64,000 nucleotides of DNA from Lunularia cruciata (GCA_948567375.1 OX419758.1:5151001-5215000); one strand, 5' to 3'; positions 21,638 through 33,584 are shown, numbered from the stretch's first letter. The notes: generated from the sequence alone by a model not told the origin. Numbers and translations are program-made.

Positions 21638-23023
21638 TTCAAGAAATGAATTTAGGGGGAAATTGGGTGCAAAAAGTATGAGTATTTGTGGTATCTCCAA
21701 GTGTAGTGGATATTTTGTAGCTCAATCAAAGTTCAAGTTTTCCTTGGTATGCAGATTTTGCAGTAAGGCAAATAGTGTGTGGAAGCACTGGCCAATTTTT
21801 GAGCAAAGAAGAAGTAATTTTTGAGCAATAGTTGTGATTTTGAGCTTAAGAGATGAAGGCATGACCAATTTTTTGCGAGACGGGCTCAGAAAGTAAAATT
21901 GAAGGTGGAGTTGTGAACCTATTCTTGTGAATTTGTGATTTGGAAAAACCTGTTAATTCAATTTGGTTTGAGTGGAGTGTTAGTAAAGGATTTGGCTGTC
22001 AGCCAAATTTAGGGTTTGTGTTAGATTTTTGCTAGGGTTTATGTCAAATTTTGGCCATATTTGGACGAGTTTTGAAGTTGCAAATTTTGGCCAAAGTTGG
22101 TGGAGCTTTTGCCAAATTTGGAGGAGTTTTACCAATATTGGAGGAGGTTCAAAGTGGCAAGAAGAAAGGCCTCATTTGGCTAAATTTTGGCATTTAGAGA
22201 CTACAAGCCATAGGGCTGTGGGCTATGAGAGGCTACAAAGGCCTAGAAGGGCTAGAGGACCAACAAGCCAACTTGTTGGCTTGAGGCTAGCTAGTTTAAA
22301 GTAGATCTTGGTCATTGTTTGGCAAAATCTACCAATTTTGCTCGATTGTGCACAACAAGGTTTGACTCCTATATCTTTTGTTCCTAGACTGGCGCCCTAG
22401 CTAACTGGTCCACCCTCACTTGTTATCTTAGTGATTAGCCCACTGTTATCTATACACTTGTAGCTTTGGCTAGGAGAGACAATCTGATCCTATTCTTGGT
22501 GATCTTGGTAGCTTAGGATGTAGATACAAACTTCTCTTATGTCAAATTCCAAATGGTGGCAAAGTTAGTCCCATGTTGCTTTATGAGATGGACGGTTTTT
22601 GTTTAGATTTCTTGTGATTGGACCCCTCCATTCTCTACTTCTTATTTGTGTGAGGTGCCTTAAATTTTAAGCATTGGTACTCTGGTGTGCTCTCAATATT
22701 GAGACTAGAGTGATGACCAATCAGACTACCTTTGTTTCTCTCCAGTGAGGCATGAAGTGATGACCTACAGACCGTGAGAGTGCATGTTATGATGACAGGT
22801 TGCACTTTCCCTTAGTGCAATTATCTCAGTTAGAGTTACACTAATGGGTGGTGTTCCATGGGTATTGGCACTTGGTGGTGCTCAATTAGTGTTGGCACTT
22901 GGTGGGGCACTTGTGGTTTTGATTTATAGTTGCAGTTTGTGGTTCCGATTTGCGGTTGCAATTGCGGTTACTTTGTTATGACGGAGTTCTTTGCGGATTC
23001 TAGAGGAATTAGCACTACAGTAT
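21638..23023 (+). other. C1 leader-like region
   Basis: No domain is recognised. A run of degenerate short repeats around 'caaattttggcc' and 'tttggaggagttt' lies at 22030-22150, and 'ttggcacttggtgg' occurs twice near 22860-22910, followed by 'gcggttgca' variants. Frame 22029-22304 reflects these repeats and is Trp/Phe-rich. The tract ends abruptly at a family A LTR. Confidence 0.45.
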
Positions 23024-23377
23024 TGTGAGCCGGCCTATCTCTCACTCAAGATGAACCTATGATGGTTATTATAGTAGCACACCATGTACTAAGAAAGTAA
23101 AGAACCCCAACTCCATCATACTCCTCAAATGCTAACACTCCTAGACTCAAGACATTGCTCACTAGAGAACTCAATGCAAGAGAGATAGTTGCAAACGAAA
23201 GGATGATGAGTATGTCCTCACCCCTTGTTTATATAGTTGTGAAATAGTTACGCACCAAAGTTATTAATTAAAGGAGTAACTCAAGTTACTAGGCTAAAAG
23301 TCAAGTAAAGCAAAAAAGTATAAAGGAATATCCATCCACATAGGCATATTCCACTAAGCATGTGATCTTATCTTGAC
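23024..23377 (-). repeat. Half LTR, family A (3' half)
   Basis: Starts TGTGAGCCGGCC and follows the family A LTR in reverse complement for 354 bp, ending 'cttatcttgac' where intact copies continue 'ccaaccac'. It abuts the plus LTR at 23379. Its missing half matches the fragment at 26137-26476. Confidence 0.8.
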
Positions 23378-23378
23378 A

Positions 23379-24070
23379 TGTAACATCCATTTGTGCATGT
23401 ATGTGGTATCATGATATTTAGCTTGGTATTACAAGTGCTTGAGAGATATTATTTATATAGAGATAAAGGATGGTTCTACATTAGTCATGATTAGCTAAAG
23501 TTAGTCATAGCTAAGATAGAAGGGACCTTACTTTAGAGGAAGTGGAAAAGATGAGCACCACTATTTTGGATTCTAGTGTATTGACTTGGTATTATTCCTA
23601 GGTGTTTGGCTTTGAGGAAAGAGTTGAGAACTCTTGGGCTCATAAGCCTTTCTATTTTAGATTCTTCTCAAGTCCAAGGATGGGCTATGTGAAGGAATCC
23701 TTGACTTAGTGGTTGGGTCAAGATAAGATCATATGCTTAGTGGAATATGCTTATGTGGATGGATATTCTTTTATACTTTTTGACTTTACTTGACTTTTAG
23801 CCTAGTAGCTTGAGTTACTCCAATAATAAGTAACTTTGGTGCATAATCATCTCACAAGTATATAAACAAGGGGTGATGAGGTACTCATGATCCTTTCATC
23901 TACAACTATCTCTCTTTCATTGAGTTCTCTAGCAAGTAATGTCTTGAGTCTTGGAGTGTTAGCTTTGGAGGAGTATGATGGATTTGGGGTTCCTTTCTTT
24001 CTTAGTCCATGGTGTGCTACCATAATAGCCATCAGAGGTTCATCTTGAGTGAGAGACAAGCCGGCTCATA
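23379..24070 (+). repeat. A2/A3-type 5' LTR
   Basis: 692 bp from TGTAACATCC to CGGCTCATA. TATA-like TATATAAA at 23859-23866. It shares many private variants with the inverted LTR at 33585-34276 (for example 'gggctcataagcctttctat') that the LTR at 26477-27142 lacks. The primer-site-like TTTTTGGTTCTGTTATCGGG follows. Confidence 0.85.
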
Positions 24071-25025
24071 TTTTTGGTTCTGTTATCGGGACTTTTCTAG
24101 AAGGCAAGATAATGTTCCGCTTTCAATTTTACATTAGGCAAAAGAAGACTATGAGAGCTCATTTAGAGAGAACATTAGAAGAGGAGAGGGTTGAACTTAT
24201 GTAAGAGAACCAAGATCCATTTTTATACCCTGTTGTTCATTTATGATGTCTTTGAGGTGATTTTGTACATCTTGTACACATGAGAGGATTTGGAGAGATT
24301 GTGTGAGGTGGATTGCAGATTTTGGGGATTAAGGTGATTTTGGGCAAAATCTCAAGTTTGAGATCTGGAATTGAAATTTATACCCATGATAGCTTGGGTT
24401 GTCCTTCAGTTAGCACACTTGCAATTATTGTGAGATCTAATATGCGTATTGGGCAATATTTTTTGAAAGTTGATAGGGTAAACTGTTCCCACAACTGCAT
24501 GCTCAATGGAAAATTGTGTAGAGTTTGCCATTTCTTCAATTTTAAGTGGATTTTTCTGAAACTTTTCATGAAAATTAAGTGCATTTTATCCTACCTTTTA
24601 ACACAAAAATAAGAGAGAGATCATTCTTGCACAAGGAGTTATGAGTTTTTAAAGTGAGGGGTGGTTTTCAGACCAAATCTGAAATATGTGTGTTGAATAG
24701 AAAGGTGTCTAGACCAAATAGCTTGATGAAAGATCTGAAATTTTGCAAGGAGTGACGTCCTAGAGTTTTGATGTGAAGTGTCAAAACTTTCAAAGGATTG
24801 TGAAATACCAGTCATGAGATTTGAATGAGGAAGGTCAATTCTACAAAGTTGAGATTTCATGCATGAGGAGTTTGAGAGCAACAAAAAGCATGTTTGAGTG
24901 TTTAGATTCATCTTGGGAACATGGAGGGTCATCAAGAGTGGAAATTGGGACTATCAAAGGTTCCCTAAGGGTTTTTAAGGGTGGATTTGTGGAAAAGAGA
25001 GTTTAAAATGGATTTGAAGAGAGTT
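24071..25025 (+). other. A2 leader, ending in a deletion junction
   Basis: Primer-site-like sequence and about 950 bp of family A leader, closest to the leader at 32570-33584 in inverse orientation. At about 25025 it jumps from 'ggatttgaagagag', near the end of the leader, directly into integrase ('tttagtgtgtgg'). Gag, protease, RT and RNase H are missing. Confidence 0.7.
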
Positions 25026-26136
25026 GAGTTTAGTGTGTGGATGACACTTTGTAGGAAAGGTGACTGCTTTCAAGATTCTAGATGTAGGTTACCATTGGAG
25101 AGGGATTTTCAAGGATTGTCTTGATTATTGCAAAATTTGTCATATTTTTCAAGCTAGAAGGTCTATATCCACTCCACCACTTAGATCAATTCCATTGCTA
25201 TGATCTTTTGAGAAGTGGAGAATTGATTTTGTAGGTTTTCTTAATAGAACCCCCAGGAACAATTGGTATATTCTAGTAGTTACTGATTATCTTACCAAGT
25301 GGGTTGAGGCTAGACCATTGAGAGACAAGAATGAAGATGAAGTTGGTAGATTTCTTTATGAATGCATTATCACTAGGTTTGGATGCCCTTTGGATCTGGT
25401 TTCTGATAGAGGAGGAGAGTTTACAAGAAGCATTACTATAGCCATGCTACTACATTTCTCTATCAAACATAGAGTAACTACATCCTATAAACCAAATGCC
25501 AATGGCTTGGTAGAGAGAACCAATCAGACCTTGTGCATGATGTTAGCCAAAGATGCAGAATTGGAGGGGGCTAAACATCAGTGGAACAAGAGGATTTATG
25601 CAATTTTGTGGGAGTATAGGACAACCATGAAGACTTCCATTGGGTATTCTCCATTTCAATTGGTATATGGTATTGAGTCTACCTTACCTATTCACTTTGA
25701 TCTTTCTTCCTTCCAAAGCATTCATAGGAGATTGAAGAAAACACAAGGAGGTGATGTCAAGAAGTCAAGAAAGGAACAACTCATGGAGTTGGAAGAGGCA
25801 AGAGCAATTGCTATGGTTTGAGTAGAGCAAGCCCAAAGGAAAAAAAAGGAGAGCTATGACAAGAGGCAAGGCAAGAAGAAGGTGGAGCCTTTCAAAGAAG
25901 GTGATTGGGTAATGTTGTTTGATTCCATTTGATTCAAGAGAGTGCAAAAGAAGTTTTTACCTAAATACTTTGGACCTTTCATAGTAGAGAAGGTGTGGGG
26001 GAATTACACCTATGATCTCAAGGAGTTGGGAGGAAGACACTTTGATAGGATAAACCATGATAAGTTGAAGATGTATCATAGAAGGTAGAGAGACATTCAC
26101 TTTGAGGACAAAGTGAAAACTTAGTCCGAGAGTAAA
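25026..26136 (+). pseudogene. A2 integrase (rest of pol deleted)
   Basis: Covers the zinc-binding region (GIFKDCLDYCKICHIFQA) and the catalytic core. The open frame 25318-25821 carries LVSDRGGEFTRSITIAMLLH (second catalytic Asp), NGLVERTNQTLCMMLAKDAE (catalytic Glu) and the C-terminal YRTTMKTSIGYSPFQLVYG. The remainder to 26136 encodes the C-terminal domain (KKFLPKYFGPFIVEKVW, DLKELGGRHFDRIN) after a TGA at 25930-25932, where A3 has CGA for Arg. A purine-rich stretch precedes the LTR at 26137. The element lacks everything upstream of integrase in pol. Confidence 0.8.
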
Positions 26137-26476
26137 TGTAACACACATTTGTGCATGTGCATGGTATTATGATATTTAGCTTGGTATTACAAGTACTTGA
26201 GAGATATTATTTATATAGAGATAAATAATGGTTCTACATAAGTCATGATTAGCTAAAGTTAGTCATAACTAAGATAAAGGGGACCTTACTTTAGACATAG
26301 TAGAAAAGACAAGCACCACTATTTTAGATTATAGTGTGTTGACTTGGTATTATTCCTAGGTGTTTGGCTTTGAGGAAAGAGTTGAGAACTCTTGGGCCCG
26401 CGAACCTTCTGGTTTTGGATTCTTCAATAGTCCAAGGAAAGCCCATGTGAAGGAATCCTAAATTAGTTGTTGGGTC
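26137..26476 (+). repeat. Half LTR, family A (5' half)
   Basis: 340 bp from TGTAACACACATTTGTGCATG to 'agttgttgggtc', where intact copies continue 'aagataag'. It follows A2 integrase and its purine tract, so it is the start of A2's 3' LTR. It abuts the minus LTR of A3 at 26477. Confidence 0.8.
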
Positions 26477-27142
26477 TGTGAGCCGGCCTGTCTCTCATTG
26501 AGGATGAACCTCTGATGGCTATTATGGTAGCGCACCATGGACTAAGAAGGCAAGGAACCCCAACTCCATTATACTCCTCCAAGGCTAACACTCCAAGACT
26601 CAAGACATTGCTCACTAGAGAACTCAATGAGAGAGATAGTTGCAAATGAAAGGATGATGAGTACCTCCTCATCCCTTTTTTATATACTTGTGAAATAGTT
26701 ATGCACCAAAGTTACTAATTACTGTAGTAACTCAAGTTACTAGACTAAAAGTCAAGTGAAGTCAAAAAGTAGAAAGGAATATCTATTCACCTAAGCATGT
26801 GATCTTATCTTGACCCAACCACTAAGTCAAGGATTCCTTCACATGGGCTATCCTTGGACTATAGAAGAATCCAAAACAAAAAGGCTTGCGGGCCCAAGAG
26901 TTCTCAACTCTTTCCTCAAAGCCAAACACTTAGGAATAATACCAAGTCAACACACTAGAATCCAAAATAGTGGTGCTCATCTTTTCAACTTCCTCTAAAG
27001 TAAGGTCCCCTCTATCTTAGCTATGACTAACTTTAGCTAATCATGACTTATCCTTTATCTCTATATAAATAATATCTCTCAAGTACTTGTAATACCAAGC
27101 TAAATATCATAATACCACACACATGAAAAAATGGGTGTTACA
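26477..27142 (-). repeat. A3 3' LTR
   Basis: 666 bp from TGTGAGCCGG to GTGTTACA (reverse complement of the LTR). Next to it on the right, the minus strand reads TTAGTTGGGGGTAAA just before the LTR, a likely polypurine tract for plus-strand priming. It differs from the A3 5' LTR at roughly one base in ten, clearly more than the 5' LTR differs from 23379-24070. Confidence 0.85.
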
Positions 27143-27179
27143 TTTACCCCCAACTAAGTTTTCACTTTGTCCTCAAAGT

Positions 27180-28274
27180 GAAGGTCTCGCTACCTTCTAT
27201 AATACATCTTCAACTTATCATGGTTAATCCTATCAAAGTGTCTTCCTCCCAACTCCTTGAGATCATAGGTGTAATTGCCCCACACCTTCTCAACTATGAA
27301 AGGTCCAAAGTACTTAGGCAAAAACTTCTTTTGCACTCTCTTGAATCGAATTGAATTGAATGGAATCAAACAACATTCCCCAATTACCTTCTTTGAAAGG
27401 CTCCACCATCTTCTTGCCTTGTCTCTTGTCATAGCTCTCCTTTTGTTTCCTTTGAGCTTGCTCTAGTTGAACCATAGCAATTGCTCTTTCCTCTTCCAAC
27501 TCCATGAGTTGATCCTTCCTTGACTTCTCTGCATCACCTCCTTGTGCTTTCTTCAATCTCCTATGAATGCTTTGGAAGGTAGGAAGATCAAAGTGAATAG
27601 GTAAGGTAGACTCAATACCATATACCAATTGAAATGGAGAATACCCAATGGAAGTCTTCATGGTTGTCCTATACTCCCACAAAATTGCATGAATCCTCTT
27701 GTCCCAATGATGTTTAGCCCCCTCCATTTCTGCATCTTTGGCCAACATCATGCACAAGGTCTGATTGATTCTCTCTGCCAAGCCATTGGAATTTGGCTTA
27801 TATGATTTAGTTACTCTATGTGTGATAGAGAAATGTCATAGCATGGCTGTAGTAATGCTTCTTGTAAACTCTCCTCCTCTATCAGAAACCAACTCCAAAG
27901 AGCATCCAAACCTAATGTGTTCATAAAGAAATATACCCACTTCATCTTGATTCTTGTCCCTCAATGGTCTAGCCTCAACCTACTTGGTAAGGTAATCAGT
28001 AACTACCACAATGTACCAATTGTTCCTTGGGGTTCTATTGAGAGGACCTACAAAATCAATTCTCTCCTTCTTAAAAGGTCCTAGCAATAGAATTGATCTA
28101 AGTGGTGGAGTGGATGTAGACTTTCTAGCAAAAGCTTGACAAACATGACAAGTTTTGCAATAATCAAGACGATCCTTGAAAATCCCTCTCCAATGGTAAC
28201 TGCATCTAAAATCTTGAAAGCGGTCACCTTTCCTACAAAGCTTCCTCCACACACTAAACCTTCATGAAACTCCT
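27180..28274 (-). pseudogene. A3 integrase
   Basis: Continues the pol frame after a 1-nt deletion near 28290 that ends the RT-RNase H frame early. Read in order: zinc-binding region (LDYCKTCHVCQAFARKS), first Asp in VTDYLTK, second Asp in VSDRGGEFTRS, Glu in NGLAERINQTLCMM, then the C-terminal domain (frames 27314-27781 and 27190-27432, with KKFLPKYFGPFIVEKVWGNY). All three D,D,E residues are present, but frame changes break the protein. A short TTGAA-rich expansion near 27349-27366 adds another shift. At 27346-27348 the codon is CGA (Arg), while the three other copies have TGA. Confidence 0.85.
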
Positions 28275-30257
28275 TTATAAGTAGGATAGACTCTCCTTAC
28301 CCACTGCTCTTTGAAGTATACCATCTGCTCCTTGGTGAAAAAGAATATCCTCCACCATCATGTAAGGTCTAGATCTTGCTGGAAGGGCCTTCCTCTCCCT
28401 AGCATGCATCCCTTCTGGATAGTTACCTCTTGTCACAAAATCCACAATCTCCTTGTACTCCATTGGAACTTCTTGAGTGATTGAGATTGTCATGAGCTCT
28501 TCATTTGAGAAGGAATCATCCACTGGCTCATCTCCATCATAATCATAGGCTCTAGATAAGAAATCAACATTTGCATGTTTCTTTCCTTGCCTATCCTCAA
28601 TGGTGTAGTCATACTCAGCCAAGAGTATCATCCACCTTGCTAGTCTCCCTTCAACATTAGGCTTGTTGAAGATGTACTTAAAAGCCTTGTGATCTGTGAC
28701 AATGGTGGCTTTCCCTCCAATCCAGTAGTGTCTAAACTTCTTGAGACCAAAGATCACTGCCAACCCTTCTCTCTCCATGACAGAGTAATTCTTTTCTATT
28801 GAAACCATCTGCCTACTAGCATGAGCTATTGGATGATCATGCCTATCTTGGTCTGATTGACTAAGAGTGCATCCTATAGCTACATTAGAAGCATCAGTGT
28901 AGAGGACAAAAGGCTTACTCCAATCAGGTTTAGCAAGAATTGGAGCAACAACAAGGGATTGCTTGAGCTCCTCAAAATCTTTGAGAGCCTCCTTGTCCTC
29001 CAAAATCACCATGTAATCTACACACTTCTTCATGAAGATGGTCAATGCATAAGCCTTGTTGGAAAATGAGAAGATGAACCTCCTATAGTATCCAACCATC
29101 CCCAAGAATTGACGTAACTTTGTCACATTTGAAGGGAATGGAAGGTCTGAGATTTTCCTCACCTTCTTAGGATCAACTGCTATTCCATCCTTGGAGATGA
29201 TGTGCCCCAAAAGTAGACCTTCTTCACATCCAAAAATGCACTTCTCTAGGTTGAGTAATGCATTTGCCTCATCCAAGCATTGCAAGACCTTGATTAGGTG
29301 CTCAAAGTGCTTCTCCTTGCTCCCATAGACACAAAAGTCATCAATGAAGTCTCTCACAAATTTCCCAATGAAAGGTTCAAATACCTTGTTCATGAACCAT
29401 TGGAATGTGGCTGGAGCATTGCAAAGCCCAAAAGGCCTGACCTTGAAAGCGTAAGTTCCCCAAGGTGTGGTGAATGTCATGAGTTGTTGATGCTCTAGTG
29501 CAATCTTGATTTGGTTATATCTACTATAACCATCTCCAAAACTGTACCTCTCATGACCTGCAACCTCCTCCAAGATCTCATCAATGAATGGCAATGGGTA
29601 GTAGTCCTTCTTGGTAACAGCATTGAGTTTCTTGTAATCCACACATACCTGAAGCTTGCCATTCTTTTTTTTCACAATGACAATTGGAGACACCCATTGT
29701 GAATTCTCTACCTCAAAGATAAATCCGGCCTCCTTGAGCTTATCAATCTCCTCCTTCATAACCAAAGATATTGGTGGGCTAATGTGACGTTGCTTTTGGC
29801 AGATTGGTCTTGCATGTGACTCCACCTCTATCTTGTGCTCCTCCAAGGTGACTTCCTTCAAATCCTTGTAACTAAAAGCAAGAACATGGATGAACTTGCG
29901 GAAAATCTCCTCAAATCTCACTTTCTCCTCCTTGGTAACATTTGGGCCATACTTGAGGGTAGCTAACCTTCTCTCCACCTCCTCAAGTGTCAATGGTGAT
30001 TTATTTGGGTCCTTCACAACCTTTGGCTTAGGTGCAAAATCCATAGCACACAAAGGATACACATCTAAATCAGATTCAGATTCATCCTCCTCCATGGAAG
30101 TCTCCTCTTCCATGCTTGTGTCCACACTTGAAGCTCCTTCTTTAGAATCTAATTCCCAATAATCAAAAGATGGTGTATCTGAATGTGAAGTGTTGGTGGT
30201 GTTAGTCATAGGAATTGTGACTCTATGGTTTGATGGCTCAAGTACCCTTTGTGCCAT
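28275..30257 (-). CDS. pol: A3 reverse transcriptase-RNase H (longest open frame)
   Basis: An uninterrupted 660-codon frame, by far the longest here. After an acidic N-terminal linker (about residues 20-65) come the RT fingers and palm (WVSPIVIVKKKNGKLQVCVD at about 190-210; TPWGTYAFKVRPFGLCNAPA at about 275-295) and the catalytic motif FIDDFCVY at about 322-329. Next are thumb and connection (GMVGYYRRFIFSFSNKAYAL) and RNase H with VLYTDASNVAIG, an ERE Glu block (VMEREGLAVIFGLKKFRHYW) and VTDHKAFKYIF. Polymerase and RNase H acidic residues are intact. The first ATG is not the natural start: a 7-nt deletion just upstream (relative to A1 and A4) disconnects it from gag-protease. It ends at a frameshift before integrase. 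Sequence features suggest a non-chromoviral (Athila/Tat-like) lineage; that placement is tentative. Confidence 0.9.
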   Translation of the reverse strand: MAQRVLEPSNHRVTIPMTNTTNTSHSDTPSFDYWELDSKEGASSVDTSMEEETSMEEDESESDLDVYPLCAMDFAPKPKVVKDPNKSPLTLEEVERRLATLKYGPNVTKEEKVRFEEIFRKFIHVLAFSYKDLKEVTLEEHKIEVESHARPICQKQRHISPPISLVMKEEIDKLKEAGFIFEVENSQWVSPIVIVKKKNGKLQVCVDYKKLNAVTKKDYYPLPFIDEILEEVAGHERYSFGDGYSRYNQIKIALEHQQLMTFTTPWGTYAFKVRPFGLCNAPATFQWFMNKVFEPFIGKFVRDFIDDFCVYGSKEKHFEHLIKVLQCLDEANALLNLEKCIFGCEEGLLLGHIISKDGIAVDPKKVRKISDLPFPSNVTKLRQFLGMVGYYRRFIFSFSNKAYALTIFMKKCVDYMVILEDKEALKDFEELKQSLVVAPILAKPDWSKPFVLYTDASNVAIGCTLSQSDQDRHDHPIAHASRQMVSIEKNYSVMEREGLAVIFGLKKFRHYWIGGKATIVTDHKAFKYIFNKPNVEGRLARWMILLAEYDYTIEDRQGKKHANVDFLSRAYDYDGDEPVDDSFSNEELMTISITQEVPMEYKEIVDFVTRGNYPEGMHARERKALPARSRPYMMVEDILFHQGADGILQRAVGKESLSYL

Positions 30258-32011
30258 TGATCAGTTGTGAGTGCTGCTCTCAACCATGGCCTCCCAAGAA
30301 GTAAGTCATAGCTTGAATCCCTCAAGACTTGGAAAGTCATGAGATTTTGAACTCCCATAACTGAAACTATCACTTTATCCATCACCCCTACTGGTCAAAC
30401 TTGTTGCTTGTTTGCCATGCTCACCACAAAATTTGAAGGTCTTAAGGGTATCATACCCAACTTCTTCATCAACCATTCTGATATGGCATTTATTGCTGAT
30501 CCTCCATCAACAAGTGCATCTTCCTTGATGTTGTGACGATTCACTCTCACATCAATTTTGGAGGTATATTCACAAGCCTCCCATGGTGCTGGCTTGGCAT
30601 CCACCACCCCCATTGATACTGGAGCTTTTGCCTTCTTCTTCCTCTTGCTCCTTGTAGAATTAAAACCACCTCTAAGCTCCTTTCTCAAGGTAGGGTTCAA
30701 AGCAATCAATTGGCCCACTATGATGTTAGCCTTGTGACTACCAACATCCTCCAACACATTGTAGTTCCATTGTTGCTTTGAAATCAAGAAATCCTCCATC
30801 CCCAACTTCTTTCTTGGAGTCTTTGTTGTTGATGGCATTGAGGTGCAAGTGATCCTAGTAGACATAGGATCCTTGCTTGGAGTAAATCCTTGAGAAGAGA
30901 GCACATCATTTGCAAAATGAACTCTCTTCTTCTCTTGTGCCAAAAGCTCCAAATTAAGACCCTTGGAGTTTGAGCACTCTCCCTTCTCATACTTTCTCTC
31001 CACCACATCAATGGATGCTATCCCCTTACCTTTGTTTGGATTAGGAGCCACTTGGGTTTCACTACCTCCCTCTTTCCCTCTATTGGCTCCCTCATAACTC
31101 CTTCCTCCATGGTAAGTGAAATTTGGGCAATTCCTTTGGATATGGCCTCTTCCTCCATAACCAAAACAATTTCTATCATTTAAATTGTTGGCTGGTTGGC
31201 CTCCTCTATATGGATAGTTTCCATAACTCCTAAGCCCTCTCCCTACATTCTGATCCACCTCTCTCTTCTCCCATAGTTGCACCACATTGATCTTGAGATC
31301 CGCAAGTTGTTCTGTGATGGTTTGAAGTGGATCCTTTGGTGGAGGTGCAAGAACTGGAGCAACTCCTACTTGTAGTGCAACCCTTGCCACCAAAATATCA
31401 GAATTTCCACCATACTTGTAACCTTGAGGAGGATGCACAACCTCCTTCACCACTAAATCACTCTCATCCCCTTCCAAACTCTCTTCCATACTAATTGCAA
31501 TCTTGATAGCTTCAACCTTGGAAGAAGGTTTCTCATATCTCACCTTGCTTCTTATTTGTGGTCTCAATCCTCTCACAAAATTCTTGGTGAGAATGGCCCC
31601 TATGCCATTCATAGTAGTCTCCACATCATCCCCACCCTTCCTCAACACTATGCATAATTAGGACTCTAACTTTTCCACTCTTTCCACAAAGACTCTCACT
31701 TTCTCTCCATCTTGTTGTTTGAGAAAGGTAACCTCACTCATCAATCTCTCATAATTCTCATTTGGGAGAAAGTTCTCAATGAGTGTTGAAGTCAAACTCT
31801 CCCAAGACTCTTCTTCCCCATCTCTCTTTTCTCTCTTTTGGTATTATGACTCATACCATGTAAGTGCTGCATCCTCAAAGAAATCTGGTAATAATGAGGC
31901 CCAGTCATTCTTCCTCCTCTCATTGTTTCCTATGAAAGCTCTCTTGAAGTCTCTCACAAAGGCCTCCACATCTTCTCCATCTTTGCCAAAGAAAACCAGA
32001 AGTTTCCCCAT
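30258..32011 (-). pseudogene. A3 gag and protease
   Basis: Gag starts at 32011 (MGKLLVFFGKDGEDVEAFVR) and stays in one frame to 30395 with two TAA stops; the last 417 codons are open. It contains the Gag core (VRGLRPQIRSKVRYEKPSSK), a Gly/Arg-rich linker, and a zinc knuckle reading CFGYGGRGHIQRNC, in which the second Cys is Tyr, so zinc binding is probably lost. The protease motif is ALVDGGSAINAISEWLMKKL. The frame ends with TGA at 30395-30397. Translation through this TGA gives protease-like sequence (GVQNLMTFQVLRDSSYDLLL) to about 30280, where the 7-nt deletion shifts the frame. Confidence 0.8.
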
Positions 32012-33584
32012 CTTAACCTCTCACTATCTTTCTTTTCTCTCAATTTTTATTTTTCTCTTTTCTTTTCTCTCACTCTATAACTAATAGAGTATATACATAA
32101 CTAACACCATTTGAGAGTAATCCACCCTAGGGAACACAAAAGGCTCAGGTTGCTCCAAGAATTCTATAGCAATATCGAATCCTAGAGTGCATATTAATTG
32201 AACACTCATGGATAGTTTATCCATAAGTTGAAAGATTATCTCCATCACTAATCTTGAGAACTAGCTGATGAAGGTGGTAGTATTTCTATAGCTATATTAA
32301 GACTCTCTCCAAGATCTTTCACCAAAGTCTCCAAAAGTGCTTTTACTCCACTACACTCATGTCCTTTTGGAAGTCCTTCCACTCCACAAACCTCAAACAA
32401 CTCTTTGGTCTTTAGATCTTCTCCCTCCCAATCTTGGTGAAGAAGGTCCAACATGCAAACCTAAGTCAAGTAAGCCTCTCCTTTCCCTCAATATCTTTCT
32501 CTCAAAGGTATTGCAATGGACATGAACTTGCCTTATGTCCCTTCTCTCCACATAGAAAGCACTTAAACTCACTCTTTCCTCCAAGTGGAGTAGGTTTTTG
32601 GATCCTCTCAACACTCTCTTCAAATTCTATTGTAAACTCTCTTTTCCTCAAATCCACCCCTACAATCACCTCAAAACCTTTGGGAACCTTGCATAGTCTC
32701 AATTTCCACTCTTGATGACCTTCCATGTTCCCAAGATGAATCTAAACACTCAAACATGCTTTTTGTTGCTCTCAAACTCCTCATGAATGAGATCTCCACT
32801 CTGCAGAATTGACCTTTCCTCACAATTTCACTAAGATCTCTCAACTAGTATGTGGCAGTCCTCTAAAATTTTTCACACTTGATCACAACTCTAGGATGTA
32901 CTTCCCTGAAAAATTTCAGCTCTTTCCATTGAGCCATTTGGCCTAGACACGTTTCTATTCAGCACACATATTTCAGATTTGGTCTAAAAACCACCCCCCT
33001 CACTTCAAAAACTCATAACTCTCTCCACAAGAATGATCTCTCTCTAATTTTTGTGGCAAAAATTAGGATACAATGCACTTAATTTTCTTAGAAATTTTCA
33101 GGACAATTCACTGAAATGTGAAGAAATGGAAGACTGCACAATTTTCCAGAGAGCATGCAATTGCAGGAGCAGTTTACCCTATCAACTTTCAAAAATTCTA
33201 GCTCAATGCGCATAATAGCTCTCATAATAATTTCAAATGTGCTAACTGAAAGATAACCCAAGCTATCATGTATAGAAATTTCAAGTCCGGATCTCAAACT
33301 TGAGATTTTGCCCAAAATCACCTTAATCCCCAAAATCTGCAATCCACCTCACACAATCTCTCCAAATCCTCTCATGTGTACAAGATGTACAAAATCAACT
33401 CAAAGACATCATAAATGAACTATAAGGTATAAAAATGGATCTTGGTTCTCTTACATAAGTTCAACTCTCTACTCTTCTAATGTTCTCTCCAAATGAGCTC
33501 TCATAGTCTCCTTTTGCCTGATGTAAAATTGAAAGCGGAACATTATCTTGCCTTCTAGAAAAGTCCCGACAATGGAACCAAAAA
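32012..33584 (-). other. A3 leader and primer site
   Basis: About 1.6 kb between the 5' LTR and gag. Just inside the LTR the minus strand reads TTTTTGGTTCCATTGTCGGG, the least decayed family A primer-site sequence here. It includes the C-x2-C-x-G-x-K-like small frame (32502-32726: CFLCGEKGHKASSCPLQ), which resembles a zinc knuckle (C-x2-C-x4-H-x4-C) and recurs, decayed, in the A1 leader. Confidence 0.55.

Noticed and set aside
22029-22304. 91-codon frame rich in Trp and Phe, possibly a small protein.
   Set aside because: It follows short degenerate DNA repeats in the C1 leader and shows no protein motif.
28857-30162. Plus-strand frames of 60-90 codons across 28857-30162.
   Set aside because: They are antisense to the 660-codon RT-RNase H frame, which has full domain support.
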